Notes under the pieces: model-generated
The model's input: the letters and a program-made list of their open reading frames with translations, nothing else
The model's database searches: none
What the model was told of the DNA's origin: nothing
Made by a program: the position numbers and the translations under genes
Shown here: in pieces, positions 34,745 through 45,589 of the stretch
How the letters are laid out: each line of letters begins with the position of its first letter
Numbering within the stretch: the stretch's first letter is position 1
Assembly: GCF_019469205.1 (NCBI RefSeq)
Contig: NZ_CP048265.1
Location: forward strand, 186,001 to 250,000
Length of the DNA stretch: 64,000 bases
Reading direction: 5' to 3'
DNA from: Gilliamella sp. ESL0405
GTDB lineage: Bacteria > Pseudomonadota > Gammaproteobacteria > Enterobacterales > Orbaceae

Positions 34745-35197
34745 ATGAATAAATGTCAGCTTCTTTTCGAAGACAATCTTAAATTTGACAATGAGTTAGC
34801 CTTACTGACTTATTTAAGTCAACAGTTACAAGAAAAAGGGATTGTCAAACAGAGCCATTTGAAAGCTTTACTTGATCGGGAAGCATTATATCCAACCGGT
34901 ATTTTGCTCGATGGCTATGCAGTGGCGATTCCACATTGTGAAGCTGAGCATGCTAACAGTCCTGCGATTTTTATTCTTCGCACCCAATCTCCGGTTTCAT
35001 TTCAACGTGCAGATGACGATGGCACCGTTGATGTTTCATTGATTATTTCATTGGTAGTGACTTCACCGGCTGATCAACTATCACTGTTAAAAGCACTTTT
35101 TACCCATTTACAAGATAAAGAATTTTATCACTTTTTATTAAATCGCTCGCAAGACGAAGTTACCGAACGTTTTAATGAAGTGATATTTAATCAATAA
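34745..35197 (+). CDS. gatA: PTS galactitol-type EIIA component
   Basis: 150 residues, fructose/mannitol-type EIIA fold. The phospho-acceptor is H64 in [13 protein letters not shown], matching the active histidine of GatA. It passes phosphate from HPr to EIIB. First gene of the gatABC-gatD unit, preceded by GGAGAG. Substrate called galactitol from the adjacent gatD and aldolase genes. Confidence 0.9.
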   Translation: MNKCQLLFEDNLKFDNELALLTYLSQQLQEKGIVKQSHLKALLDREALYPTGILLDGYAVAIPHCEAEHANSPAIFILRTQSPVSFQRADDDGTVDVSLIISLVVTSPADQLSLLKALFTHLQDKEFYHFLLNRSQDEVTERFNEVIFNQ

Positions 35198-35214
35198 GTT
35201 GTTTAGGAGGCATT

Positions 35215-35499
35215 ATGAAAAAAAAGATTATTGTTGCATGTGGTGGCGCTGTTGCGACGTCAACTTTAGCAGCAGAAGAGATAAAAGAGCTATGTAATGA
35301 AAATAATATTGAGCTCGATTTAGTGCAGTGTCGTATTAATGAAATTAATACCTTTATTGATGATGTCGACCTGATCTGTACGACGGCAAAAATGGATCAA
35401 ACATTTGGTGATATTCCGATTGTGCATGGTATGCCTTTTGTGTCTGGCGTTGGTATTGAGCAGTTAAAAGCAAAAATATTGTCTATTTTAAAAGGATGA
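35215..35499 (+). CDS. gatB: PTS galactitol-type EIIB component
   Basis: 94 residues (E. coli GatB 94). Active cysteine C9 in the P-loop [14 protein letters not shown], which is specific for the galactitol-type EIIB group. It relays phosphate to the sugar during import. GGAGG precedes the start; four bases separate it from gatC. Confidence 0.92.
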   Translation: MKKKIIVACGGAVATSTLAAEEIKELCNENNIELDLVQCRINEINTFIDDVDLICTTAKMDQTFGDIPIVHGMPFVSGVGIEQLKAKILSILKG

Positions 35500-35503
35500 A
35501 CCT

Positions 35504-36889
35504 ATGTTTACTGAAATTATGCAGTACATCTTAGATTTGGGACCGTCTGTAATGCTACCCATTGTGATTATTCTGTTTTCACTTTCGCTAAGAATGAAAA
35601 TTGGTGATGCATTAAAAGCCGGGATTCATATTGGGATTGGCTTTGTCGGTATTGGTTTGGTGGTTGGCTTATTAACCAGCTCAGTTGGGCCTGCAGCTCA
35701 AGCTATGGCAGAAAGATTTGATATCAGTTTGAATGTTGTCGATGTTGGTTGGCCTGGCGCAGCCCCTATGACGTGGGCATCGCAAATTGCGCTGGTTGCC
35801 ATTCCCATTGCCATTGCAGTAAACATTGCCATGTTACTTTTAAGATTAACCCGTGTTGTTAATGTTGATATTTGGAACATTTGGCATATGACCTTCAGCG
35901 GGGCGCTGGTTTATATTGCAACCGGCTCTTACTGGCTAGGCATTGCTGGCGTGATTGTACATGCAATTATCGCTTATAAATTGGGGGATTGGTTTGCTAA
36001 AGATACCAAAGATTTTTTTGAGCTTGACGGCATTGCTGTGCCACATGGTACGTCGGCTTATTGTGGACCGATAGCGGTATTTGTCGATACGGTGATTGAA
36101 AAAATACCCGGCATTAGAAAGATTAATTTCAATGCGGTCGATATGCAAAAAAGATTTGGCGCATTTGGTGAGCCCGTCACAGTTGGTTTATTTATGGGTA
36201 TTTTATTAGGCGTATTAGCCGGTTATGGGGTGAAACAGACTTTACAACTTGCGATTCAAACCGCAGCGGTCATGCTATTAATGCCGAGAGTGATTAAACC
36301 TATTATGGACGGTTTAACCCCAATATCTAAACAAGCACGTAAACATCTTCAATCGAAATTTGGTGGGCAAGACTTTTTAATCGGTTTAGATCCGGCACTA
36401 TTATTGGGTCATTCAACCGTTGTTTCTGCCAGCTTAATTTTTATCCCATTAAGTATTTTTATTGCCATTGTGCTGCCCGGTAATGAAGTGCTTCCTTTTG
36501 GTGACTTAGCAACTATCGGCTTTTTTATCGCAATGGGTGTGGCGATTCATCAAGGCAATCTGTTTAGGATTATTATTTCCGGTTCAATCATTATTGCTAT
36601 TACCTTATGGATTGCCACGCAAATGGTGCCATTAACCACTCAGCTTGCCGTCAATGCCGGTACCATTACTGCCGGTAATGGCATCTCGGTTGGCGCAATG
36701 GATCAAGGTGGTTCGCCAATTACCTATATCTTAGTTCAACTGGTTAATTTAAAACAACCGATCGGGTTTGCCTGCATTGGTCTCTTTTACCTGTTTTGTC
36801 TATTTTTGACCTGGCAACGCGCGCAAAAATACAAATTATTATTAAAACAGCAACAGGTAGACGGTGCAAACAGCGTAAATAAGCAATAA
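35504..36889 (+). CDS. gatC: PTS galactitol-type EIIC permease
   Basis: 461 residues (E. coli GatC 451), about ten or more membrane helices. FELDGIAVPHGTSAYCGPIAVFVD and GQDFLIGLDPALLLGHSTVV are recognisable GatC-type stretches; the first probably lies in the substrate loop. It forms the membrane channel that phosphorylates galactitol to galactitol 1-phosphate as it enters. Confidence 0.92.
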   Translation: MFTEIMQYILDLGPSVMLPIVIILFSLSLRMKIGDALKAGIHIGIGFVGIGLVVGLLTSSVGPAAQAMAERFDISLNVVDVGWPGAAPMTWASQIALVAIPIAIAVNIAMLLLRLTRVVNVDIWNIWHMTFSGALVYIATGSYWLGIAGVIVHAIIAYKLGDWFAKDTKDFFELDGIAVPHGTSAYCGPIAVFVDTVIEKIPGIRKINFNAVDMQKRFGAFGEPVTVGLFMGILLGVLAGYGVKQTLQLAIQTAAVMLLMPRVIKPIMDGLTPISKQARKHLQSKFGGQDFLIGLDPALLLGHSTVVSASLIFIPLSIFIAIVLPGNEVLPFGDLATIGFFIAMGVAIHQGNLFRIIISGSIIIAITLWIATQMVPLTTQLAVNAGTITAGNGISVGAMDQGGSPITYILVQLVNLKQPIGFACIGLFYLFCLFLTWQRAQKYKLLLKQQQVDGANSVNKQ

Positions 36890-36916
36890 AAAAGTCATTT
36901 TTTAAATCCATTAAGC

Positions 36917-36944
36917 AACGTTCACTGTCAAACCAGTGAACGTT
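36917..36944 (+). other. Intercistronic hairpin between gatC and gatD
   Basis: Perfect 11-bp stem AACGTTCACTG (36917-36927) / CAGTGAACGTT (36934-36944), loop TCAAAC, followed by AAAACAG and not U. More likely an mRNA stability or partial-termination element than a full terminator; gatD probably stays in the same transcript. Confidence 0.6.
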
Positions 36945-36984
36945 AAAACAGCAACCTATTTAATTATTAACATAGGAAAATAAT

Positions 36985-38028
36985 ATGAAAGCAGTCGTTG
37001 TTAATGATGAGGGGACTTTATCTGTAGAAGATATTGAGATGCCCAAAATCACTTCACCAGATCAAATTCTGGTGAAAGTGGCGTATTGTGGGTTATGCGG
37101 TTCTGATATTCCACGTATTTTTCATCATGGTGCACATTTTTACCCAATCACACTTGGTCATGAATTTAGTGGCACGGTTGTCGAAATGGGCAGCGATGTG
37201 ACAGAGTTTGAGATTGGTGATCTGATCTCTTGTGTACCTTTATTGCCTTGTTTTAAATGTGATGAGTGTCAAAAACATTACTATTCACTTTGTAAACACT
37301 ACACCTTCGTTGGTTCAAGAATTACCGGCGGTTTGGCACAGTATATCGTCATAAATAAGAAAAATGCCTTTAAGTTACCGAAAAGTGTTAGCCCTATTGA
37401 AGGGGCATTTTTTGAGCCAATGACTGTTGGGATGCATGCACTATTATTGGCTGACGGTTGTCAAAATAAAAATGTAGTGATTGTTGGTGGCGGTACCATT
37501 GGTTTGCTTGCTATGCAGTGCGCCAAAGCGATGGGCGCTAAATTTGTTGCGGTATTAGATATTAATCAAGAGCGCTTAGATCTGGCTAAAAAACTAGGTG
37601 CTGATGCGGTTTATCACTCAAAAAATATGACAGCTTCGGCGATCTATGAAGCATTGATGCCACATCGATTTGATCAGGTGGTATTAGAAACCGCCGGCAC
37701 GCCAGCGACAGTAAGCTTAGCCATTGAAATAGCTGGTGCTAGAGCCAAAGTTGGTTTGATTGGTACATTGCATCATGATGTGACCCTTTCAGAAAAAACG
37801 TTCGGAATGATTTTACGCAAAGAGCTTGAGATTTTAGGTAGCTGGATGAATTACTCAGCACCATGGCCTGGTAAAGAGTGGCAACTCGTTAGTCAGTTTT
37901 TTGTTGACGGTAAAATCAGGCTTGATGAGTTAATTGCTGGGGTGGGGGATTTTGATGAATTTACTCAGCAAGTTAGTGCGTTAAACGGTCATCCAATGAA
38001 CGGTAAGATTTTATTAAATTGCATGTAA
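36985..38028 (+). CDS. gatD: Galactitol-1-phosphate 5-dehydrogenase
   Basis: 347 residues (E. coli GatD 346), zinc-dependent medium-chain dehydrogenase. Catalytic zinc region CGLCGSDIPRIFHHGAHFYP with GHEFSG; structural zinc cysteines in CFKCDECQKHYYSLC; NAD motif VGGGTIGLLAMQCAKAMGA. It oxidises galactitol 1-phosphate to tagatose 6-phosphate, the substrate of the kinase at 39101. Confidence 0.93.
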   Translation: MKAVVVNDEGTLSVEDIEMPKITSPDQILVKVAYCGLCGSDIPRIFHHGAHFYPITLGHEFSGTVVEMGSDVTEFEIGDLISCVPLLPCFKCDECQKHYYSLCKHYTFVGSRITGGLAQYIVINKKNAFKLPKSVSPIEGAFFEPMTVGMHALLLADGCQNKNVVIVGGGTIGLLAMQCAKAMGAKFVAVLDINQERLDLAKKLGADAVYHSKNMTASAIYEALMPHRFDQVVLETAGTPATVSLAIEIAGARAKVGLIGTLHHDVTLSEKTFGMILRKELEILGSWMNYSAPWPGKEWQLVSQFFVDGKIRLDELIAGVGDFDEFTQQVSALNGHPMNGKILLNCM

Positions 38029-38121
38029 TTATCTGATTTAAATCAGCCAATAAAAATGAGCGCTTATCTTTTGATTTTGTTTGTTATACACTGCTGAAAA
38101 ATTTTCGAAAAAGGAAATATT

Positions 38122-38895
38122 ATGAATGCAAGTGAAAGACGTCAACAAATAGTCGAACTTCTTAATACGAAAGGAACTGTTTTGGTTAGTGATTTATCAG
38201 GACAATATGATGTTTCGGAAGTGACAATCAGAACCGATCTTCGTTTGTTGGAAAAACAAGGGGTTTTGACTCGATTTCATGGCGGCGCAACCAAAATCAT
38301 GAGTAAAGGCGATTTAAAATCATTTAAAGAGTTGCAATTAGAAGAACGTTATCAACGTTTTATAGAAGCCAAAAAACGCATTGCAATTGAAGCAGTTAAA
38401 CATGTTAAAGAGGGGGATACCATTATTTTAGATAGTGGTAGTACCACAATGTTGATAGCTGAAGAGTTAGTAAAACTCAAGCATATCACTGTCATTACCA
38501 ACAGTCTTACTTCTGCATTTATTTTATCGGATAACAGTGACATTATGTTATTTATGTGTGGTGGTACGCTGAGGCATAAGACTCGTTCTTTTCATGGAAA
38601 AATTGCTGAGCAATCGTTAGACGGCATTTCTGCTGATATTTTGTTTGTTGGTGCAGATGGAATAGATCCAAAAAGAGGAATAACAACGTTTAACGAAGGC
38701 TACACTATCAGTAGTGTGATGGCTAATGCGGCAAGGCAGGTTGTTGCGGTTTTAGATTCATCAAAATTTGGACGAAATGGCATTAATATCGTATTACCAC
38801 TTAATAAACTAAGTACCATAATTACCGATACTGATGTCGATAACAGTTATAAACAACAATTTGAAGAAAAAGGCATTGGTTTTATAGCTGTTTAA
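38122..38895 (+). CDS. gatR: DeoR-family repressor, probable GatR
   Basis: 257 residues. The N-terminal DeoR winged helix (MNASERRQQIVELLNTKGTV, then VSEVTIRTDLRLLEKQGVLTRFHGGA) precedes a sugar-phosphate-binding ribose-isomerase-like domain with DTIILDSGSTTMLIAEEL and ILFVGADGID. Location within the galactitol cluster and TTTCGAAA motifs before gatA and before this gene point to GatR. The effector is probably a phosphorylated intermediate. Confidence 0.85.
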   Translation: MNASERRQQIVELLNTKGTVLVSDLSGQYDVSEVTIRTDLRLLEKQGVLTRFHGGATKIMSKGDLKSFKELQLEERYQRFIEAKKRIAIEAVKHVKEGDTIILDSGSTTMLIAEELVKLKHITVITNSLTSAFILSDNSDIMLFMCGGTLRHKTRSFHGKIAEQSLDGISADILFVGADGIDPKRGITTFNEGYTISSVMANAARQVVAVLDSSKFGRNGINIVLPLNKLSTIITDTDVDNSYKQQFEEKGIGFIAV

Positions 38896-39100
38896 ATTTT
38901 TTAACTGGTGATTGTGTATCTTTTTGAACAAAGCTTAAAAGATCTTTTAGCTAAATAGTCGATTTTGGGTAATGAACGTAATGATAGCAATGGATTGTTG
39001 TTGGCTATTTGGTTGATTAATACTATTGAACTCATTTGATTATTTAAGCTTGTTATTTCTCCCAATGCTATGACTTTGCAATCAATACGTAGGTGAGAAT

Positions 39101-40920
<1,820 letters not shown>

Positions 40921-40921
40921 T

Positions 40922-41584
40922 ATGAAAGCTAAAGGTATTTTGTTTGATTTAGATGGTACTTTGGTGAACTCTCTACCAGCAGTTGAACGCTGCTGGTTGA
41001 AATTTGCTCAGCGGCATCATTTAGATGCCACTCAGGTATTAACAACCATTCATGGGCGTAAAGCTATCGATAATATTAAGCTGTTTTTACCTGATCAGCC
41101 CGCTAGTTTGATTGAGCAAGAATATCATTGGATGGAGCAATTAGAGTCAAATGATGTACAAGGGATTGATGAAATACCGGGCGCAAGCGATTTTCTGCAG
41201 CTATTATCATCAATGAATATCCCTTGGGGGATTGTTACTTCCGGCACTAAAATTGTGGCTGAAGCAAGATTTAGTTTGCTACAGGTTGCCAAACCGCCGG
41301 TATTTATCACTGGCGAAATGGTAGCTAACACCAAACCAGCGCCGGACGGCTATTTGCAAGGCGCAAAACTATTAGGTTTAGCTGCCAGTTCGTGTATTGT
41401 TTTTGAAGATTCCGCTGCGGGCATTGAGTCAGCAAATAAGGCTAATTGTCAGGTGATTGGTGTTAATACGTCTAATTTGATTAATCATCATGCCCAGCTA
41501 AATATCGATAACTTTAATGATCTGATTGTTGAAAAAATCACAGGTAGCGATCAATTCATTATTAATAAAAAAACGTTTTGCTAA
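40922..41584 (+). CDS. HAD-family sugar phosphatase, HxpA (YfbT)-like
   Basis: ATG 40922, one base after the gatY stop, gives 220 residues; an in-frame start at 40820 would lie within gatY. HAD motifs: FDLDGTLVNS with D9 and D11, IVTSGT, KPAPDGYLQGAKLLG and VFEDSAAGIESANKA. Overall closest in feel to E. coli YfbT/HxpA, a hexitol-phosphate phosphatase. It could remove galactitol or tagatose phosphates that accumulate to harmful levels. Confidence 0.85.
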   Translation: MKAKGILFDLDGTLVNSLPAVERCWLKFAQRHHLDATQVLTTIHGRKAIDNIKLFLPDQPASLIEQEYHWMEQLESNDVQGIDEIPGASDFLQLLSSMNIPWGIVTSGTKIVAEARFSLLQVAKPPVFITGEMVANTKPAPDGYLQGAKLLGLAASSCIVFEDSAAGIESANKANCQVIGVNTSNLINHHAQLNIDNFNDLIVEKITGSDQFIINKKTFC

Positions 41585-41653
41585 TAAGATAATCCCCGGC
41601 GGTGTTACCTGCTTTTGCTCCACACAAGTGCAATTGATTTAACTGTCTTTAGA

Positions 41654-41714
41654 TTGAAAGTATACGAAAGATTGAAAGTATACAAAATTTAGCTAAATTT
41701 ATGCATACTTTCAA
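41654..41714. repeat. Compound inverted and direct repeat at a convergent gene junction
   Basis: TTGAAAGTATAC occurs at 41654-41665 and 41672-41683. Its inverse, GCATACTTTCAA (one mismatch), is at 41703-41714. Between lies the perfect palindrome AAATTTAGCTAAATTT (41685-41700). The whole can fold as one long stem or two nested ones, between convergent genes, so it may work as a bidirectional terminator. Confidence 0.8.
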
Positions 41715-41725
41715 CTCGTTAAAGG

Positions 41726-42985
41726 TTATTGCGTTGCCTTACTCATCGCTTGTTTAAAGGTTGAAAAAGCGCAAAAGCCCAGCGTGTTAATTGGGCAATT
41801 CTCCATTTCCAACGTCACCTTAAGTGGTGGGTTTTGTCGGTTTAATTCGGTTAAATGACGAATTTGATCGGTAGATTGATAAAAATATTCAATTTTCATC
41901 ATCGCTTCACCAGTTTGATTGTTACGCCATTTCTGAAAGACAACCTTGCCACCGATAGGCGTTGTTTCAAACTGATCGGCAAGCTGATAAGGTTTAATCT
42001 TTATGGTTGAAAATAGTGAAGCGACATTAGAATCATGGCCTACAAGTAAAGTGAATTTTGGTTTATTTTCATTTTCGCTAAACGACTGATTGATGTAGTT
42101 CACTAACTTTGTGGCAACTTGCTTAGCGACAACCGGTGAACCAAATAATACCGTGTTGTAATTTTCTTTTATGGCAACCAACTGTTCAAACTGTTGATTA
42201 TTTTTTATTTTACCCCATGCAACATCTTGCAAAGGGGCGCCTTCATAGTATTGTAGAATAAATGCATCAGCAATCGATGTGCCTGTGCGTAATGGTCCGG
42301 TGATACCCGGCTCTTTTCCTTTTTCAATGATGAGCTTAGTGGGTAAAGTCGAAAAATCACACTGTTTATCGGTAAGGCAATTTTGCGATTGTGAATAATT
42401 TAGAATATTTGACATGTCTTGATAGGCATGAGCCAATTTGTTATTTAAACCTTTCACACCGTCACTGTCGGCAATGTTATTAATGGCATTAATCGCCGAT
42501 TGTTTAAATTCAGCGCTATCATCGCTGATCACCGGGAAAAATAGCGGATCCATTGTGCCTAAGGTTTCTTTATGCACAACAGGCACGGTGCAGCCCGGAA
42601 AGGCACCAACCGCAAAATATTGTCCGGTTGCGATAGTGCGTTGTAGGCTATTGGTATAAATGTATACATCGTTTTGGTCAGGGCAATCTTTTTGATCTAA
42701 TAACTTATTATCGGCTAACCATTGACTAAAATAATGACCAAAATAGCTCTCTAACACACCACCACGAGTGGTGAGGTAACTTGCCGGGGTATCCCACTGT
42801 GGCCACTGATTAGGGGTGACTTTACCCAAAGTACTATTGGGACTGGCTAAGGGGGCTCGTAAACCATGACGGCTAAAAACGACCACTTGTTCCAACGTGT
42901 AATGATTCAGTGTTTCTAATGCTTGAGTTGAAAAAGATAAAATACACGTTAAAGCTAACACGCCTTTTAATCGTATTTTTTTCAT
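41726..42985 (-). CDS. agp: Periplasmic glucose-1-phosphatase (histidine acid phosphatase)
   Basis: Start set at 42985 (after AAAGGAGAG), giving 419 residues (E. coli Agp 413) with signal peptide MKKIRLKGVLALTCILSFST, then QA; an upstream in-frame start at 43045 would hide it. The active-site motif SRHGLRAPL and proton donor VGHDSNVASLF are present, and ANSLQRT-like TNSLQRTIATGQYF plus QYYEGAPLQDVAWG match Agp closely. It releases glucose from glucose 1-phosphate in the periplasm and also has phytase activity in E. coli. Confidence 0.92.
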   Translation of the reverse strand: MKKIRLKGVLALTCILSFSTQALETLNHYTLEQVVVFSRHGLRAPLASPNSTLGKVTPNQWPQWDTPASYLTTRGGVLESYFGHYFSQWLADNKLLDQKDCPDQNDVYIYTNSLQRTIATGQYFAVGAFPGCTVPVVHKETLGTMDPLFFPVISDDSAEFKQSAINAINNIADSDGVKGLNNKLAHAYQDMSNILNYSQSQNCLTDKQCDFSTLPTKLIIEKGKEPGITGPLRTGTSIADAFILQYYEGAPLQDVAWGKIKNNQQFEQLVAIKENYNTVLFGSPVVAKQVATKLVNYINQSFSENENKPKFTLLVGHDSNVASLFSTIKIKPYQLADQFETTPIGGKVVFQKWRNNQTGEAMMKIEYFYQSTDQIRHLTELNRQNPPLKVTLEMENCPINTLGFCAFSTFKQAMSKATQ

Positions 42986-43098
42986 ATGCTCTCCTTTGAC
43001 TGGTATAACATGTTGTAATTGATGAGGTTCATAACTGCTGACCATTAATCAATACGTTTAATTCCTTTTATTTAAGCTTTGCTGTGCATCGGGTTTGG

Positions 43099-44256
43099 TC
43101 ATTGATATTGGCTTTTAAATTGCTCGGTTTGATAGACAAAATTGCCATTTACCATGGTTGCAGTAACTTGATTTTGTTCATTAAGCAGGACTAAATTAGC
43201 CACTTTATTGACCGCAATAGTACCTAACTGATTATCAATGCCTAATGCTTTTGCCGGATAATGGCTACCATGGAGCCAAGCTTGCTCAAAGGTAATACGG
43301 GTAAAGTTGGCAAGATTATTCACCGCCCGATCGAGCGTTAAGGTACTGCCAGCTAAACTACCGTCTTGAGTTCGCACTACATCGTTTTCCATGTGCACGG
43401 GTAATTGACCTAAATAGTAATCGCCGTTTGGCATTCCGGTTGCTCGCATGGCATCGGTAATTAATAGCAGATTGTGACCGCAGCACTTATGTGCAATGCT
43501 AACCGCTGCCGGATGCACATGATGACCGTCAACAATGATTTCGGTTTGGCAATTATCAATGCTCAGTGCCGCACCGACCACACCCGGATTACGGTGATGC
43601 AAACCGGACATGCCGTTATAGCAATGTACAACACCACTGGCGCCGGCTAAAAGTGCCGCTTTAGTAGTTTCATAATCGGCATTAGTGTGACCAATCATGA
43701 CTCGGATATTTTGACTACATAACCATTTAATAATCGGTAAGGCGCTTGGGTATTCCGGCGCCAGCGCAATACATTTTAGTGTGCCGTCAGCTAACTTAAG
43801 CCACTTTTCAATAAGTTCACGGTCGGGGGCTTGTAAAAGTTCTTCCGGATGTGCGCCTTTATGAACGGCATTAAAGAAAGGACCTTCTAAATAAGAACCT
43901 AGTATGGTGGCGCCAGCGACTCCCTGTTTAATACTCTCTTTGACTTGAACTAACGCCGCTTCAATCTTTTCATGGCTTTCTGTCACTGTTGTCGCCAAAA
44001 ATGCACCGACGCCGTGGCTGGCTAAAAATGAGCTAATGGTATTAAGTGATTGATGAGTGGCGTCCATTGTATCGGCACCCATTACGCCATGAATATGGGT
44101 ATCAATCAGTGCCGGCATAAGTTTGAATTGATTGGGACAGGGCGTGTTACTTGGCTTGATATCGATAATTTTGCCATCTTTGATGTCAACGATAGCATTA
44201 TCAAGCCAACCAACAGGTGTAAACACTTGCTTAGCATGGATTTGTTTAAATTCCAT
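43099..44256 (-). CDS. agaA: N-acetylgalactosamine/glucosamine-6-phosphate deacetylase (AgaA/NagA)
   Basis: 385 residues, amidohydrolase fold. Metal-site motifs: DTHIHGVMGADTMD, EGPFFN-containing SYLEGPFFNAVHKGAH, MIGHTNADY and ITDAMRATGMPNGDYYLG. It deacetylates GalNAc-6-P (or GlcNAc-6-P). Placement in the aga cluster favours the GalNAc enzyme AgaA; sequence alone does not exclude NagA. It overlaps agaF by 11 bases. Confidence 0.88.
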   Translation of the reverse strand: MEFKQIHAKQVFTPVGWLDNAIVDIKDGKIIDIKPSNTPCPNQFKLMPALIDTHIHGVMGADTMDATHQSLNTISSFLASHGVGAFLATTVTESHEKIEAALVQVKESIKQGVAGATILGSYLEGPFFNAVHKGAHPEELLQAPDRELIEKWLKLADGTLKCIALAPEYPSALPIIKWLCSQNIRVMIGHTNADYETTKAALLAGASGVVHCYNGMSGLHHRNPGVVGAALSIDNCQTEIIVDGHHVHPAAVSIAHKCCGHNLLLITDAMRATGMPNGDYYLGQLPVHMENDVVRTQDGSLAGSTLTLDRAVNNLANFTRITFEQAWLHGSHYPAKALGIDNQLGTIAVNKVANLVLLNEQNQVTATMVNGNFVYQTEQFKSQYQ

Positions 44257-44683
44257 CCGTACGCTCCTTATTTGTTAGCGATTTTTTTTGATGTTCATGC
44301 CATAAGCTGGTGACCGTATTTTTACCGTTTTCAATGGTATGGTGGCGGAGTGTGGGTAAATCCAGCTCATCACGCCGAAGTAATACTTCAAGTAATAGTG
44401 GCATATTAATACCACTGACAACTTCAATATTATTATATTGATAACTTATCGTTGCTGCCAGCCTAAATGGCGAGCCACCAACAATATCTGTTAAAAATAT
44501 CACACCTTCGCCACTATCACAAAGTGTTAACGCGCTATTTAATTGTTGTTCTAACTGTTCGCTACTCATACCGTCGGGAAAATTGACGGCAATAAATTGT
44601 GGTTGTTCACCAATAATTTGGCAAGCCGCTTGATAAAGTCCGGTAGCAAAGCTACCGTGACCTGTTAAAATTACACCTATCAT
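44246..44683 (-). CDS. agaF: PTS mannose-family EIIA component (AgaF-like)
   Basis: 145 residues, the EIIA-Man fold, with phospho-acceptor H9 in GVILTGHGSFATGL and the FLTDIVGGSPFRLA segment. It accepts phosphate from HPr and passes it to the EIIB encoded at 46377. Its last codons overlap the agaA start (GATGGAATTTAA), suggesting translational coupling. Confidence 0.9.
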   Translation of the reverse strand: MIGVILTGHGSFATGLYQAACQIIGEQPQFIAVNFPDGMSSEQLEQQLNSALTLCDSGEGVIFLTDIVGGSPFRLAATISYQYNNIEVVSGINMPLLLEVLLRRDELDLPTLRHHTIENGKNTVTSLWHEHQKKSLTNKERTDGI

Positions 44684-44692
44684 TTATCCCCC

Positions 44693-45589
44693 TTATAAAA
44701 AGCCCACTAATTTACCTACCACCCCGATAATCACGGTTAAACCAATTAATTTGACGGGCGAAAAGTTACGCTTCATCAAGCTGTAAACCGCTAGCGTAAA
44801 GCCTAGTGGTAATAGATTTGGCATCAATTTATCTAACACTTCAGCTTGCAGTGCAATATGGGCTTGACCTGCGTTAATTTCTAACGGTGTGGTGAGATGT
44901 ACATACGACGCCACTAATGCGCCAATTACCGTCATACCAACAATTGAAGCAGCATGTGAAATGCGTTTGGTATGGGTTTTTAATAAAGGCAATGCGCTGG
45001 TACCTGCATGATAGCCATAATGTGCAAGACCAAAACGTAAACCAAAATGGACGATATTGAACATTAATAGAAAAATGATGGGTCCAAACAAACTGCCCTC
45101 TAAGGCTAACGACGCACCAATGCCGGCACATATCGGCAGTAATGTTAACCAAAACAGTGCATCACCAATGCCGCCTAATGGCCCCATTAAGGCTACTTTT
45201 ACCGCTCGTATGGTTGAAATGTTCTCTTTACCTCGTTCCATTGCCAGCACTAAGCCGGATAAAAAAGTGGCATCGAAAGGGTGAACATTAATAAACTCCA
45301 TATGCATGTGCATGGCGTTTTTTAAATCATCTTTATTTTTATGGATTTTGCGCAGCGCCGGTAAGATAGTATAAAGCCAGCCGCCTGCTTGCATACGTTC
45401 GTAGTTAAAAGAGGCCTGAAGTGCTAGTGATCGAAACGCCATACGATTGATATCACCTTTAGTTAATATCACATCCTGACTTTGATCGATGTAAGTATCG
45501 GACGTGCCTTTACTTGTTGCTAATGCTTGTGCCATACGTTTTTCTGCTTTTTCGGCCATTTTTTTATCTTCATCATGGTTAAATTCCAT
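44693..45589 (-). CDS. agaE: PTS mannose-family EIID component
   Basis: Start set at 45589 (after GGAGGTGG), giving 298 residues; the in-frame start at 45664 lies within EIIC. EIID-Man features: TKGDINRMAFRSLALQASFN and YERMQAGGW, then MHMEFINVHPFDATFLSGLV, GPLGGIGDALFW and C-terminal helices. With EIIC it forms the GalNAc channel. The start overlaps the EIIC end by 11 bases using the same GATGGAATTTAA sequence as the agaF-agaA junction. Confidence 0.88.
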   Translation of the reverse strand: MEFNHDEDKKMAEKAEKRMAQALATSKGTSDTYIDQSQDVILTKGDINRMAFRSLALQASFNYERMQAGGWLYTILPALRKIHKNKDDLKNAMHMHMEFINVHPFDATFLSGLVLAMERGKENISTIRAVKVALMGPLGGIGDALFWLTLLPICAGIGASLALEGSLFGPIIFLLMFNIVHFGLRFGLAHYGYHAGTSALPLLKTHTKRISHAASIVGMTVIGALVASYVHLTTPLEINAGQAHIALQAEVLDKLMPNLLPLGFTLAVYSLMKRNFSPVKLIGLTVIIGVVGKLVGFL

